From DATBLE01 sp963837265 (GTDB lineage: Bacteria > Actinomycetota > Thermoleophilia > Gaiellales > Gaiellaceae), in the NCBI GenBank assembly GCA_963837265.1, contig CAWIMQ010000001.1, positions 372,001 through 436,000 on the forward strand: DNA of 64,000 nucleotides, in the 5' to 3' direction. The notes beneath the pieces were generated by a model. The model worked only from the letters and a program-made list of their open reading frames with translations, was not told where the DNA came from and searched no databases. Made by a program: the position numbers and the translations under genes. Shown here one piece after another: positions 7,813-16,531 of this stretch (the first letter of the stretch is position 1; the number at the start of each line of letters is the position of its first letter).

Positions 7813-8536
7813 CGGCCAGGGTCGCGATCCCGAGGTACCGGCGCTGGAGGTCGCGGTCGCGGTCGAGCTCGGCCGCCGTCGTCTCGAGCACGATCTGCCC
7901 GCCGACCATGATCAGCTGCCGCTCGGCGAGCGTCGTCGCGACGTTCAGCTTCTGCTCGATGAGCAGGATGTGCAGCCCCTGCTCGGCAAGGTGCCGGAAG
8001 ACCTCGACGAGCTGGTCGACGATCGTCGGCGCGAGCCCCTCCGAGGGCTCGTCCATGACCAGCAGCTTCGGGTTCGTCATCAGGGCACGGCCGATGGCGA
8101 GCATCTGCTGCTCCCCCCCGGAGAGCTGCGCGCCGCTGTTGCGACGCCGCTCGGCGAGCTGCGGGAAGAGCTCGTAGATGCGGTTCTTCGTCCACTCCGA
8201 GCTGTGGCGGCCGTTGACCATGTGCAGGTGCTCGTCGACCGAGAGCGACGGGAACAGCCGGCGCCCCTGGGGCACGTAGCCGACGCCGAGACGGGCGATC
8301 GTCTCCGGCGACCGGCCGACGAGCTCGCGGCCCTGGAACCGGATCGAGCCTCGCACCGACCCGCCGACGCTCGGCATCAGGCCGACGATGGAGACGCACA
8401 GCGTCGTCTTCCCCATGCCGTTCCGGCCGACCACGGCGATCGGCTCGTCGCCCATCTCGAACCCGACGCTCTGGAGGATGTGCGCCGACTCGTAGTAGGC
8501 GTCGAGGCCCTCCACGGCGAGGATCGGCTCGCTCAT
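7796..8536 (-). CDS. LIV-type ABC transporter ATP-binding protein (LivF-like)
   Basis: 246 residues, the short form of branched-chain-amino-acid-type ATPases. Walker A is VVGRNGMGKTTL, the Q-loop region is VGYVPQGRRLFPSL, the ABC signature is QLSGGEQQMLAIGRAL and Walker B is LLVMDEPSEGL. The YVPQGRRLFPSL stretch is characteristic of LivF. It energises import with the LivG-like, LivH-like and LivM-like subunits encoded nearby. It lies 73 bp from the LivG-like gene, separated by a hairpin repeat. Confidence 0.9.
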   Translation of the reverse strand: MSEPILAVEGLDAYYESAHILQSVGFEMGDEPIAVVGRNGMGKTTLCVSIVGLMPSVGGSVRGSIRFQGRELVGRSPETIARLGVGYVPQGRRLFPSLSVDEHLHMVNGRHSSEWTKNRIYELFPQLAERRRNSGAQLSGGEQQMLAIGRALMTNPKLLVMDEPSEGLAPTIVDQLVEVFRHLAEQGLHILLIEQKLNVATTLAERQLIMVGGQIVLETTAAELDRDRDLQRRYLGIATLADAPGS

Positions 8537-8540
8537 ACGG

Positions 8541-8607
8541 CCGTTTCCCTCTCTTCGGTCGGGAAACGGTCAGCGAGCCTTTCTAACCATTTCGCGCAGC
8601 GAAATGG
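8541..8607 (-). repeat. Intergenic hairpin pair, CCAT-N4-CTGCG-N4-ATGG family (copy 1)
   Basis: On the minus strand an 8-bp perfect stem (CCATTTCG, loop CTGCG, CGAAATGG; plus coordinates 8587-8607) is followed by TTAG and, closer to the next gene, by the inverted repeat CCGTTTCCC / GGGAAACGG around the purine-rich ribosome-site stretch GAAGAGAGGG. A second copy at 61245-61265 keeps the outer CCAT/ATGG, the loop and the TTAG but changes all four inner base pairs except the last G-C on both arms, preserving pairing. It could act as mRNA processing or attenuation structure between the two ATPase genes. Confidence 0.7.
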
Positions 8608-8609
8608 CC

Positions 8610-9413
8610 TCACGACTCGCCCTCTCCGCCGTGGGCCCCGAGGTAGATCTGGCGAACGAGCTCGTTCCTCCGGATCTCCTCGGTCGTGCCCTGGACGACG
8701 ACACGGCCGTCGTGGAGGACGGTCACGGTGTCGGCCACGCGCAGCGCCACGTCCATGTCGTGCTCGATCACGAGCAGCGTGATCGAGCGGTCGAGGTCGA
8801 GCAGGAGCCCGGAGAGGAGCTGCCGCTCCCCGCGGGAAAGCCCCGACGCCGGCTCGTCGAGCATGAGAACCCTCGGCGTGACCGCGAGCGCCATTCCGAG
8901 CGCCACCTGCCGGTGCTCGCCGTGCGAGAGCGAGGAGACGAGGTCGGAGAGCTTGTGCTCGAGTGCGACCCGGCGGGCGGCTTCCCGGGCACGCTCCCGC
9001 ATCGCCCCGTCCCGCCGGGGGAGGCCGACCGGCCGGTGGTGGCCGCCCTCGATGCCCAGGATGGCCAGGTAGATGTTGTCCTCCACCGTCAGGCCGCGGA
9101 AGAGCCGCGACTGCTGGTAGGTGCGGGCCAGGCCGAGCCCGGCGCGGCGGCGGGCGGGCAGGAGGGTGATGTCGGAGCCGAACAGCTCGACCTTGCCCCG
9201 GCTCGCCGGCAGGTCGCCGGCGATCACGTTGAAGAGGGTCGTCTTGCCCGCCCCGTTCGGGCCGAGGATCGCGCGGCGCTCGCCCGGTGCGACGTCGAGG
9301 TCGACGTTCCGCACCGCCTCCAGGCCCCCGAAACGCCGGCCGACCCCCCGCAAGCGGAGGGCCGGCGCGACATTCTCGGCAGGCGTCACGTTCTCCGTGG
9401 CCGCTGCCGTCAT
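8610..9413 (-). CDS. LIV-type ABC transporter ATP-binding protein (LivG-like)
   Basis: 267 residues. Walker A is LGPNGAGKTTLFNVI, the family Q-loop region is GLARTYQQSRLF, the signature is SLSHGEHRQVALGMALA and Walker B is VLMLDEPASGL; IEHDMDVA is the H-loop. LivG members normally show RTFQ where this has RTYQ. It pairs with the LivF-like ATPase. The stop of the binding-protein gene lies 7 bp upstream, so the order on the minus strand is binding protein - LivG - LivF - DsbA-like. Confidence 0.9.
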   Translation of the reverse strand: MTAAATENVTPAENVAPALRLRGVGRRFGGLEAVRNVDLDVAPGERRAILGPNGAGKTTLFNVIAGDLPASRGKVELFGSDITLLPARRRAGLGLARTYQQSRLFRGLTVEDNIYLAILGIEGGHHRPVGLPRRDGAMRERAREAARRVALEHKLSDLVSSLSHGEHRQVALGMALAVTPRVLMLDEPASGLSRGERQLLSGLLLDLDRSITLLVIEHDMDVALRVADTVTVLHDGRVVVQGTTEEIRRNELVRQIYLGAHGGEGES

Positions 9414-9420
9414 CGATTGC

Positions 9421-10866
9421 CTACTTCTTCGGCAGGCCGTTGACGATCGGGATCTCCTTGCCCGTCCACGGGAGCTTCTTGTGGACGCACTTCGGGAACG
9501 TCCGGCCCGGGGCCGGCGTCGAGTGGCTGAACACCCCGCCGAAGGCCTGGCTCACCTGCGGGACCATCGCCACGGTCTTGAGGGAGAGCTGGCCCTTGCT
9601 GTTCTTGTACAGCTGGCCGATGTACACGTCCTCGACAGCATGCCGGTTCGCGTCCAGGTGCATCCGGCTGTACCCGGTGACCAGCGTGACCTTCGCCAGA
9701 GCCTTCTTCAGCGCGGCCTGGTTGCTGGACAGGTCGCCCTTGACGGCCTGGAGGCCCTTGATCAGGCCCCACGTGTTCACGAAGTAGTCGTACACGAAGA
9801 TGCTCGCCTCCTGGCCCTTGCTGTCGCCGAAGGGCGGGATCTTCTTGAACCACTTCTGGATGACCTTCGCGTACTTGATCGCGTTCGGCGTGCGGAGGTC
9901 GGGGGACTGCTCGCCGAGGCCGACGTAGGTGCCGGCGACGTCGTTCGACAGCGCCTCGAACTCGCCGGGCGTGCCCCAGAAGAGGTTGCCGACGGTCCGC
10001 TTGGAGTCGATCGGGCCCTTGGCCGACTCGTACGCCTTCAGCGCCGAGATCAGGCCGGATCCGCCGACCCCCCAGAACACGCCGTTCGTCTTGCCCGTAC
10101 CGCTGCCCAGGTCGGGCAGCTGCTGGACGTAAGACGAGTAGTCGGTCGTGTTCAGCGGCGGGAAGACGCGGGTCGTGATGTTCCCGCCCGCCGCGCAGAA
10201 GTCGGCGATGAAGCCCGCCGTCGACGTCCACGCGAAGCTGTAGTCGTCGGCGATCGTCGCCGCGTTCCTCCACCCGAGCTTCTTGTACGCGTAGTCGCCG
10301 AGGCCGGCGTTCCACATCGCCCCGTCGCCGTTGAAGCGGAAGAAGTTCGGCGCCTGCACCTTGAGCGTCGTGTCCTGCGCGCCTGCGGCGCCGTCCACGA
10401 ACGTCCACTGCTGGTGCGACTTCGCGTACTGCGCGATCGCGATCGACTCGTCACCGGAGAGCGGCCCGATCAGGATGTCGGCGTGCTTCTGCTCCATCAG
10501 GCGGCGGGTCTGCGTGATGATCACGTCCGCCCGGTCGTTCCCGCAGCCGAAGCCGACGATCTGGATCGGGTGTCCGGCGATGGAGCCGCCCACCATCCCC
10601 TTCGACGGGTTGTTCGGATCCTTGGGCTTCGCGCCCGTGTACTCGGAGAAGGCGGCGATCGCCCCTGCGAGGTCCTGGTTGTAGAACGCCCCGAACGCGC
10701 CCTGGCAGTCGGAGACGATGCCGATCCTGATCGGCGTGGCAGCGGTCGGCTTCGCGGTCGAAGCCACTGCCGCGGACACCGCGGCGACGGCGGCGATCGC
10801 TACGACCACCACCGCGGCCAGAAGGCGTCTCTCCCGCACGGGTCGAGCGCTGAGAAAGCGGCGCAT
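9421..10866 (-). CDS. ABC transporter substrate-binding protein, type 1 periplasmic fold
   Basis: 481 residues from the ATG at 10866, which has a GGGAGGA ribosome site 7 nt upstream; longer in-frame starts lack this support. The signal peptide is the Arg-rich RPVRERRLL followed by a long Ala/Val core. The mature protein is a Leu/Ile/Val-binding-protein (Peripla_BP_6) fold: PIRIGIVSDCQGAFGAF, then ILIGPLSGDES and VNTWGLIKGLQAV. Despite the amino-acid-family ancestry, the surrounding sugar enzymes suggest a carbohydrate, cyclitol or glycoside ligand; that is an inference from context. Confidence 0.86.
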   Translation of the reverse strand: MRRFLSARPVRERRLLAAVVVVAIAAVAAVSAAVASTAKPTAATPIRIGIVSDCQGAFGAFYNQDLAGAIAAFSEYTGAKPKDPNNPSKGMVGGSIAGHPIQIVGFGCGNDRADVIITQTRRLMEQKHADILIGPLSGDESIAIAQYAKSHQQWTFVDGAAGAQDTTLKVQAPNFFRFNGDGAMWNAGLGDYAYKKLGWRNAATIADDYSFAWTSTAGFIADFCAAGGNITTRVFPPLNTTDYSSYVQQLPDLGSGTGKTNGVFWGVGGSGLISALKAYESAKGPIDSKRTVGNLFWGTPGEFEALSNDVAGTYVGLGEQSPDLRTPNAIKYAKVIQKWFKKIPPFGDSKGQEASIFVYDYFVNTWGLIKGLQAVKGDLSSNQAALKKALAKVTLVTGYSRMHLDANRHAVEDVYIGQLYKNSKGQLSLKTVAMVPQVSQAFGGVFSHSTPAPGRTFPKCVHKKLPWTGKEIPIVNGLPKK

Positions 10867-11239
10867 GCTGTTCCTCCCTTCCTTCCTCATGATGCTGTCT
10901 TGGACAGAGCTCTCCGCGGTTGGGAGAGCGACCGAAAGACGTCCGCCGCACACGACCCGGGCGCGCACCGTTCGCAGAACGTCAGCACGCGCGCAGTCCG
11001 GACGATCGAGCCGTACATGGTATGAAAGAAACTGATGGTTCTGGGTAAGGGGTATGTGTACTTGCCGGTCAAAACGTGTTAGTGTCGGCGATTATCGTAC
11101 TGGGTCGGTCAACGGTCAAGCTTTTTCAGAAACTTTCATTGATCGAGCGTTTCCCGAGACGTTCCCTCCCGCCGGCCGGCCGGCCGGCGAGGCCGAGTCG
11201 CCGGGCGCGGCTCCGGCGGCGCCCCTGGGAGGCCGGCTG
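10867..11239. promoter_or_regulatory. Divergent control region of the ABC importer
   Basis: 373 bp between the binding-protein gene and the LivH-like permease gene, with an A/T-rich centre at about 11015-11145. ATGAAAGA at 11022-11029 and ACTTTCAT at 11132-11139 match the motif found near the DeoR gene and near 21.9 kb; the second is preceded by CTTTTTC at 11121-11127, giving a CTTT-rich pair. Both importer halves could be co-repressed from here. No -35/-10 pair was convincing. Confidence 0.5.
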
Positions 11240-12400
11240 ATGCTCGACGGCGTGGCGGCCGCCGAGATCACCCCGGGGTTCGGCGGACGCGTGCGCGCGC
11301 TCGTGCTGGGCGGCGGCTCGCGGCGCTCCACCGCGGGTCGGCTGACGCTCCTGGGCGTGCTCCTGTTCGTCCTGGTCTGGATCCTCTTCCTCGCCGAGGC
11401 ACCGCCCGAGTCGGGCCTGAACAGCTGGCGGACGACGACGTTCGGCTCGGCCGTCCACGATCCGACCGACTTCGTCCGCACCCTGCTGGACTCGCTGACC
11501 TACGCCGGCCTGCTCTTCGTCGTCGCGAGCGGCTTCACCCTCATCTTCGGGCTGATGCGGATCGTGAACATGGCGCACGGCTCGTTCTTCCTCCTCGCCG
11601 GCTACATCGCGGTGCGCCTGCAGAAGGACTACACGCACGCCGGGGTGTTCGGCCTGTCCAGCTCCCAGGTCACGTTCCTGAAGGACTGGCTGCTCCCGCT
11701 CGTGATCGCGACGGCGATCGTCGCCGGGCTCGGACTGATCCTCCAGCAGGTCTTCCTGCGCTGGAATCAGGGTCAGGAGCTGCGGCAGGCGCTGATCACG
11801 ATCGCGATCTCGGTAATCGTGGCCGACCAGATCCTCGCGCACTTCGTGCGCGGCGGCGCCGAGGGGATCACCTGGCCCGACCAGCTCGGCCCCGACAAGC
11901 AGATCCATCTCGGGTCGATCGACTATCCGTGGAGCCGGACCTTCATGCTCCTGCTCGCGCTGGGAATCGGGCTCGGGCTCTACCTCTGGCTGCACAAGAC
12001 GCGCACCGGCATGGTGATCCGGGCCGGCGTCGACGACCGCCACATGGTGCGGGCGCTCGGGATCCGGATCGAGTTCGTGTTCGCGATCGCCTTCGTCGTG
12101 GGCACCGCGCTCGCCGCCCTCGGCGGCGTGATCGGCGGCTCGTTCGCCTCCGTCGATCCGGGCCTCGACGGCCAGTGGCTGCTCAACTCGCTCGTCGTCG
12201 TGATCATCGGCGGCATGGGCTCCCTGGGCGGCGCGGCCGTCGGCGCGCTCGCCTACGGGGCGCTCAGCAACTTCGGCGGCGTCTACCTGCCGACGACGAG
12301 CGCGAACTGCTGCACCGAGTACTCCGTGATCCTCACCTTCGCCCTCCTCACCGTCGTGCTCGCGATCCGCCCGTACGGCCTCTTCGGGAGGCCCGCGTGA
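11240..12400 (+). CDS. LIV-type ABC transporter permease (LivH-like)
   Basis: 386 residues from the ATG at 11240, chosen because GGGAGG lies 7 nt before it and the hydrophobic domain begins soon after; an upstream in-frame start would add 62 residues without family character. Multiple membrane spans; the family signature is SGFTLIFGLMRIVNMAHGSF, followed by FLLAGYIAV. Later GGMGSLGGAAVGAL is the cytoplasmic loop that docks the ATPase. The end overlaps the LivM-like gene by 4 bp (GTGA). Confidence 0.9.
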   Translation: MLDGVAAAEITPGFGGRVRALVLGGGSRRSTAGRLTLLGVLLFVLVWILFLAEAPPESGLNSWRTTTFGSAVHDPTDFVRTLLDSLTYAGLLFVVASGFTLIFGLMRIVNMAHGSFFLLAGYIAVRLQKDYTHAGVFGLSSSQVTFLKDWLLPLVIATAIVAGLGLILQQVFLRWNQGQELRQALITIAISVIVADQILAHFVRGGAEGITWPDQLGPDKQIHLGSIDYPWSRTFMLLLALGIGLGLYLWLHKTRTGMVIRAGVDDRHMVRALGIRIEFVFAIAFVVGTALAALGGVIGGSFASVDPGLDGQWLLNSLVVVIIGGMGSLGGAAVGALAYGALSNFGGVYLPTTSANCCTEYSVILTFALLTVVLAIRPYGLFGRPA

Positions 12401-13458
12401 GCCGGCTGCGCACGGCCGCGTCGGTCGAGCGCGCGATCGGGGGCGCCGCGCTCGTCGTCGCCGCGCTCGGGCCGCTCGTCTTCTCGACGCTGTGGATCAG
12501 CTTCATCCTCACGCAGGTCTTCTGGTACGCGATCGCGGCCGCAACGCTCATCTTCCTCAGCGCCTACGGCGGCCTGACGTCGCTCGCCCAGGTCTCGATC
12601 TACGGCATCGCCGGCTTCGTGCTCGGGAACTGCGTCACCACCGGCGAGACCAAGGGGCTCAACCTCGGCCTCAACCCCTGGGTCGGCGTCGTGCTGGCGG
12701 TCGCGGCCGCGACCGCCGTCGCCTTCGTCCTCGGCGCGGTCGCGAGCCGGTCGACCGGCATCTACTTCCTGATGCTGACCCTGAGCTTCGCGGTCATGGT
12801 CAACTACTTCTTCGGCCAGGTCACGGTCGTCTCCGGCTTCGGCGGGATCGGGAACATCTCGAGCCACCTGCCGCACGTGCTCGGGCGGCCCGACACGAAT
12901 CCGAACCGCCTCTACTACGCCGCACTGATCGTGGCCGTGCTCGGGTACGGGCTGCTCCGCTACCTGCTGCGCACGCCGTTCGGGCTCGTGCTCCAGGGGA
13001 TCCGGGACGACCCGATCCGCATGGCGTCGCTCGGCTACAACGTCACCCTCCACCGGATGCTCGCGTTCGGCGTCGCCGGGTTCATCGCCTCGTTCGCCGG
13101 GGTGATCTTCGTCTGGTGGAACAACCAGATCTCGCCGGGGTCGATCGACATCACGGCCGTCCTCAACCTGCTCGTGATCGCCGTGATCGGCGGCCTGCGC
13201 CGCCTGGAAGGTGCCTGGATCGGCGCCTTCGTCTTCGTGATCGTCAGCACCTACGCGCAGGACATCGGCTTCCTGCACGGGCTCGGCCTGACCCAGGAGC
13301 GCTTCGAGACCCTGATCGGACTCGTCTTCCTCGCGATCGTGCTGCTCTCCCCCGACGGGCTGCTCGGCATCTGGGAGTGGATCAGGCGAGCCGCGGCCAG
13401 CGCGGCCCGGCAGCTGCGGGGACCGAAGGAGGAGCCACCGGAAGCTTCGCCGGCATAG
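12397..13458 (+). CDS. LIV-type ABC transporter permease (LivM-like)
   Basis: 353 residues, GTG start inside the previous stop. Typical LivM features: LSAYGGLTSLAQVSIYGIAG early, VASRSTGIYFLMLTLSFAVM in the centre, QGIRDDPIRMASLGYNV (coupling helix) and GGLRRLEGAWIGAF. It completes the importer with the LivH-like protein and the ATPases and binding protein encoded divergently. A ribosome site and 24-bp gap separate it from the epimerase gene, so transport and catabolism are cotranscribed. Confidence 0.9.
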   Translation: MSRLRTAASVERAIGGAALVVAALGPLVFSTLWISFILTQVFWYAIAAATLIFLSAYGGLTSLAQVSIYGIAGFVLGNCVTTGETKGLNLGLNPWVGVVLAVAAATAVAFVLGAVASRSTGIYFLMLTLSFAVMVNYFFGQVTVVSGFGGIGNISSHLPHVLGRPDTNPNRLYYAALIVAVLGYGLLRYLLRTPFGLVLQGIRDDPIRMASLGYNVTLHRMLAFGVAGFIASFAGVIFVWWNNQISPGSIDITAVLNLLVIAVIGGLRRLEGAWIGAFVFVIVSTYAQDIGFLHGLGLTQERFETLIGLVFLAIVLLSPDGLLGIWEWIRRAAASAARQLRGPKEEPPEASPA

Positions 13459-13482
13459 CGGCCGGCGCGGAAAGGAGTTGCG

Positions 13483-14355
13483 ATGAACCCGATCGGCATT
13501 TGCACGTGGATCTGGGTGTCGCCGTACACCGATGCGGACGCCCACCTGGCCGGCCACGCGAAGGAGCTCGGCGCGGAGGTGCTCGAGCTCTGCATCGAGA
13601 ACACGAGCGCCGTCACCGCGGAGCCCCTCCTCGCCGCGGCCGAGGGAGCCGGCCTCGGCTTCTCGGTCTGCGGCGCCTTCGGGCCGCAGCGCGACGTCTC
13701 GCACGAGGACCCCGCCGTCCGGCGCGAGGGGCTCGACTACCTCCGGTTCCTGATCGACCTCGCGGCCGCGGTCGGCGCGCCGAACGTGGTCGGCCCGATG
13801 TACTCGGCCGTCGGCAAGGCGCGGATGCTCACCCCGGACGAGCGGGAGGAGCAGCGTGCCTGGGCGGTGGAGAGCCTGCGCGAGGCCGCCGACTACGCGG
13901 GCGAGCGAGGCGTCCGACTGGCGGTGGAACCGCTCAACCGCTTCGAGACGGACCTCGTCAACACCGCCGAGCAGGCGCTCGAGCTCTGCGACCGGATCGG
14001 CCGGGAGAACGTCGGGCTGCTGCTCGACACCTTCCACATGAACATCGAGGAGAAGTCGGTCCCGGCTGCGATCCGGCTCGCCGGGGACCGGCTCTTCCAC
14101 GTCCACACCTGCGAGAACGACCGCGGCACGCCGGGCACCGGCCACGTGCCGTGGGTCGAGGTCTTCACGGCCCTGCACGAGATCGGCTACGAGGGGCAGC
14201 TCGTGATCGAGTCGTTCACCCCCGCCGTCCAGGAGATCGCCAAGGCGGTCTCGATGTGGCGGCCGCTCGACTCGATCGGCGACGACCTCGCGAAGGCGGG
14301 CCTCGCCTTCATCCAGTCCGGGCTGGGCGCGGTCGCCCTGGAGCCGGTCTCCTGA
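13483..14355 (+). CDS. Sugar epimerase/isomerase of the D-tagatose/D-psicose 3-epimerase family
   Basis: 290-residue AP-endonuclease-2-like TIM barrel. It matches the ketose 3-epimerase family at its metal site: Glu149 in VEPLNRFE, Asp182 in LDTFHMNIEE, His208 in FHVHTCEND and Glu243 in VIESF. The spacings (33, 26, 35) equal those known for the Pseudomonas cichorii D-tagatose 3-epimerase ligands. The expected reaction is Mn-dependent C3 epimerisation of a ketose or a related keto sugar. A GGAAAGGAGTTGCG ribosome site precedes the ATG. Epimerase versus isomerase and the natural sugar are not decidable from sequence. Confidence 0.85.
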   Translation: MNPIGICTWIWVSPYTDADAHLAGHAKELGAEVLELCIENTSAVTAEPLLAAAEGAGLGFSVCGAFGPQRDVSHEDPAVRREGLDYLRFLIDLAAAVGAPNVVGPMYSAVGKARMLTPDEREEQRAWAVESLREAADYAGERGVRLAVEPLNRFETDLVNTAEQALELCDRIGRENVGLLLDTFHMNIEEKSVPAAIRLAGDRLFHVHTCENDRGTPGTGHVPWVEVFTALHEIGYEGQLVIESFTPAVQEIAKAVSMWRPLDSIGDDLAKAGLAFIQSGLGAVALEPVS

Positions 14356-14376
14356 CGAGAGAAAGGGAGTAGCGAG

Positions 14377-15375
14377 ATGGGACGACCCGTAACACTGTTC
14401 ACCGGTCAGTGGGCCGACCTGCCCCTGGACGAGCTCGCCGGAAAGACGGCGGGCTGGGGCTTCGACGGGCTGGAGCTCGCGTGCTGGGGCGACCACTTCG
14501 AGGTCGACCGGGCGCTGGCGGAGCCCGGCTACTGCGCGGAGAAGCGGTCGCTCCTGGAGCGGCACGGCCTGCAGTGCTGGGCGCTCGGCGCCCACCTGGT
14601 CGGGCAGGCCGTGTGCGACCGCATCGACGACAGGCATCGCGGGGTGCTTCCTCCCGAGGTCTGGGGGGACGGCGACCCGGAGGGCGTTCGCCGGCGTGCG
14701 GCCGAGCGCCTCGCGGACACCGCCCGGGCGGCGGCCGCGTTCGGAGTGACGCAGGTGACCGGCTTCACCGGCTCGCCGGTCTGGCACCTGCTGTACTCCT
14801 TCCCTCCGAACGACTTCGAGGAGATCGAGCGCGGCTACGAGGAGGTGGCCGAGCGCTTCGGCCCGATCCTGGACGTGTTCGAGAGCGAAGGAGTGCGCTT
14901 CGGGCTGGAGGTGCATCCGACCGAGATCGCCTACGACTTCGTCACCACCGGGAAGCTGCTCGACGCGCTCGACCGGCGCGAGTCGTTCGGGATCAACCTC
15001 GACCCGAGCCACTTCGCCCACCAGTTCCTCGACGCAGCCGAGTTCGCGGTCGAGTTCGCCGACCGGATCTACCACGTCCACGTCAAGGACTCGAAGAGGA
15101 CGCTGGACGGCCGCAGGAGCATCCTCGGCGGGCACCTGAACTTCGGGCAGCGGGACCGCGGCTGGGACTTCGTCTCGCCGGGGCACGGGGACGTCGACTT
15201 CGAGGCGTTCTTCCGAGCGCTGAACACGATCGGCTACACGGGGCCGCTCTCGATCGAGTGGGAGGACTCCGGCATGGACCGCGAGTGGGGCGCCCGTGAC
15301 GCGATCGCGTTCGTGCGCCGCACGGACTTCGCGCCCTCGGCGGTCGTGTTCGACAAGGCGATGCAGAGGGGGTAG
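14377..15375 (+). CDS. Sugar-phosphate isomerase/epimerase-like TIM barrel (IolE/YcjR-like)
   Basis: 332 residues, xylose-isomerase-like TIM barrel. Candidate metal ligands are the acidic and His residues in FGLEVHPTEIAYDF, GINLDPSHFAHQF, YHVHVKDSKR and LSIEWEDSGMD, in the order of the family. The ATG follows an AAAGGGAG ribosome site. Its operon position between the epimerase and two Gfo/Idh/MocA dehydrogenases recalls inositol and 3-keto-glycoside pathways, where such proteins dehydrate or isomerise an oxidised sugar. Specific activity not assigned. Confidence 0.82.
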   Translation: MGRPVTLFTGQWADLPLDELAGKTAGWGFDGLELACWGDHFEVDRALAEPGYCAEKRSLLERHGLQCWALGAHLVGQAVCDRIDDRHRGVLPPEVWGDGDPEGVRRRAAERLADTARAAAAFGVTQVTGFTGSPVWHLLYSFPPNDFEEIERGYEEVAERFGPILDVFESEGVRFGLEVHPTEIAYDFVTTGKLLDALDRRESFGINLDPSHFAHQFLDAAEFAVEFADRIYHVHVKDSKRTLDGRRSILGGHLNFGQRDRGWDFVSPGHGDVDFEAFFRALNTIGYTGPLSIEWEDSGMDREWGARDAIAFVRRTDFAPSAVVFDKAMQRG

Positions 15376-15378
15376 ACG

Positions 15379-16530
15379 ATGGGAATCGGCGAAACAGTCA
15401 GGGATCGCGCCGCCGGCGAGATCCCGGAGATCGGCGTGGGCATGCTCGGGTACGCCTTCATGGGCAAGGCGCACTCGAACGCGTTCAGGAAGCTCCCCTA
15501 CATGGCCTGGCCGCCGCCGCTCGTCCCCAGGCTGGTCTCGATCTCGGGCAGGAACGCCGAGGCGGTCGAGGCGGCGGCGCAGCGGTACGGCTACGAGAGC
15601 TGGACGACGGACTGGCGCGAGCAGGTCGCCGACCCGCGCATCGGCCTGTTCGACAACGGCGGCCCGAACAACCTGCACGCGGAGCCGACGATCGCGGCCG
15701 CCAGGGCCGGCAAGCACGTGCTCTGCGAGAAGCCGCTCGGCCGGACGGCGGACGAGAGCTTCGAGATCTGGCAGGAGGTGGCGAAGACCGGCGTGAAGCA
15801 CCTGTGCGCCTTCAACTACCGGTTCGTGCCGGCGATCCGGCTGGCCCGGGAGCTGATCGAGGGCGGCGAGATCGGCGAGATCCGGCACTTCCGCGGGCGC
15901 TACCTGCAGGACTGGGGGGACGACGCGTCGCTCGACACCTGGCGCTTCCACTCCGACGAGGCGGGCTCCGGCGCGCTCGGCGACCTCGCCGCGCACGTGA
16001 TCGACCTCGCCCGCTTCCTCGTCGGCGAGATCACCTCGGTCTCGGCGCTCGCCCGGACGTTCGTCGCCGGGCGCCAGGTCGACGACGCGGTCGAGGCGGC
16101 GGCGGAGTTCGGGAACGGCGCGGTCGGCACGATCGAGGCGACGAGGCTCGCGCTCGGCCATCGCAACGCCCTCCAGTGGGAGATCAACGGCTCGAAGGCG
16201 TCGCTCATGTTCGACATGGAGCGCCTGAACGAGCTCCAGCTCTACCGGGCCGACGGCGACCGGGCACGCGGCTTCAAGAACGTGCTCGTCACCGACCCGG
16301 ACGCGCCGTTCTGGTCCTGGTGGTGGCCGCCCGGCCACATCATCGGCTGGGAGCACACCTTCGTCCACGAGATCCACCACCTCCTGGCCGCGGTCGCGGC
16401 CGACGGGGACGTCGCGCCCTACGGGGCGACGTTCGAGGACGGCTACCACGCCGCCGAGGTCTGCGACGCGATCCTCCGGTCGTCCGAGTCGGGACGGCGG
16501 GAGGCGATCTCGTACCGGGCGGGCGAGTGA
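15379..16530 (+). CDS. Gfo/Idh/MocA-family oxidoreductase (1)
   Basis: 383 residues. Rossmann domain at the N-terminus (EIGVGMLGYAFMGKAHSNAF), the conserved EKPLGRT motif whose Lys contacts NAD(P)H and substrate, then the C-terminal alpha/beta domain with the catalytic-region GDLAAHVIDLARFLVGEI (Asp/His pair). These enzymes oxidise a secondary hydroxyl of a sugar or cyclitol using NAD(P). A GAGGGGG ribosome site lies just before the ATG. It is followed 1 nt later by a second, diverged member, suggesting two successive redox steps or an oxidation/re-reduction cycle. Confidence 0.88.
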   Translation: MGIGETVRDRAAGEIPEIGVGMLGYAFMGKAHSNAFRKLPYMAWPPPLVPRLVSISGRNAEAVEAAAQRYGYESWTTDWREQVADPRIGLFDNGGPNNLHAEPTIAAARAGKHVLCEKPLGRTADESFEIWQEVAKTGVKHLCAFNYRFVPAIRLARELIEGGEIGEIRHFRGRYLQDWGDDASLDTWRFHSDEAGSGALGDLAAHVIDLARFLVGEITSVSALARTFVAGRQVDDAVEAAAEFGNGAVGTIEATRLALGHRNALQWEINGSKASLMFDMERLNELQLYRADGDRARGFKNVLVTDPDAPFWSWWWPPGHIIGWEHTFVHEIHHLLAAVAADGDVAPYGATFEDGYHAAEVCDAILRSSESGRREAISYRAGE

Positions 16531-16531
16531 G

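Noticed and set aside
11054..11239. Upstream extension of the LivH-like permease to 11054
   Set aside because: The extension covers the regulatory motifs and lacks family similarity; the ATG at 11240 has a well-spaced ribosome site.
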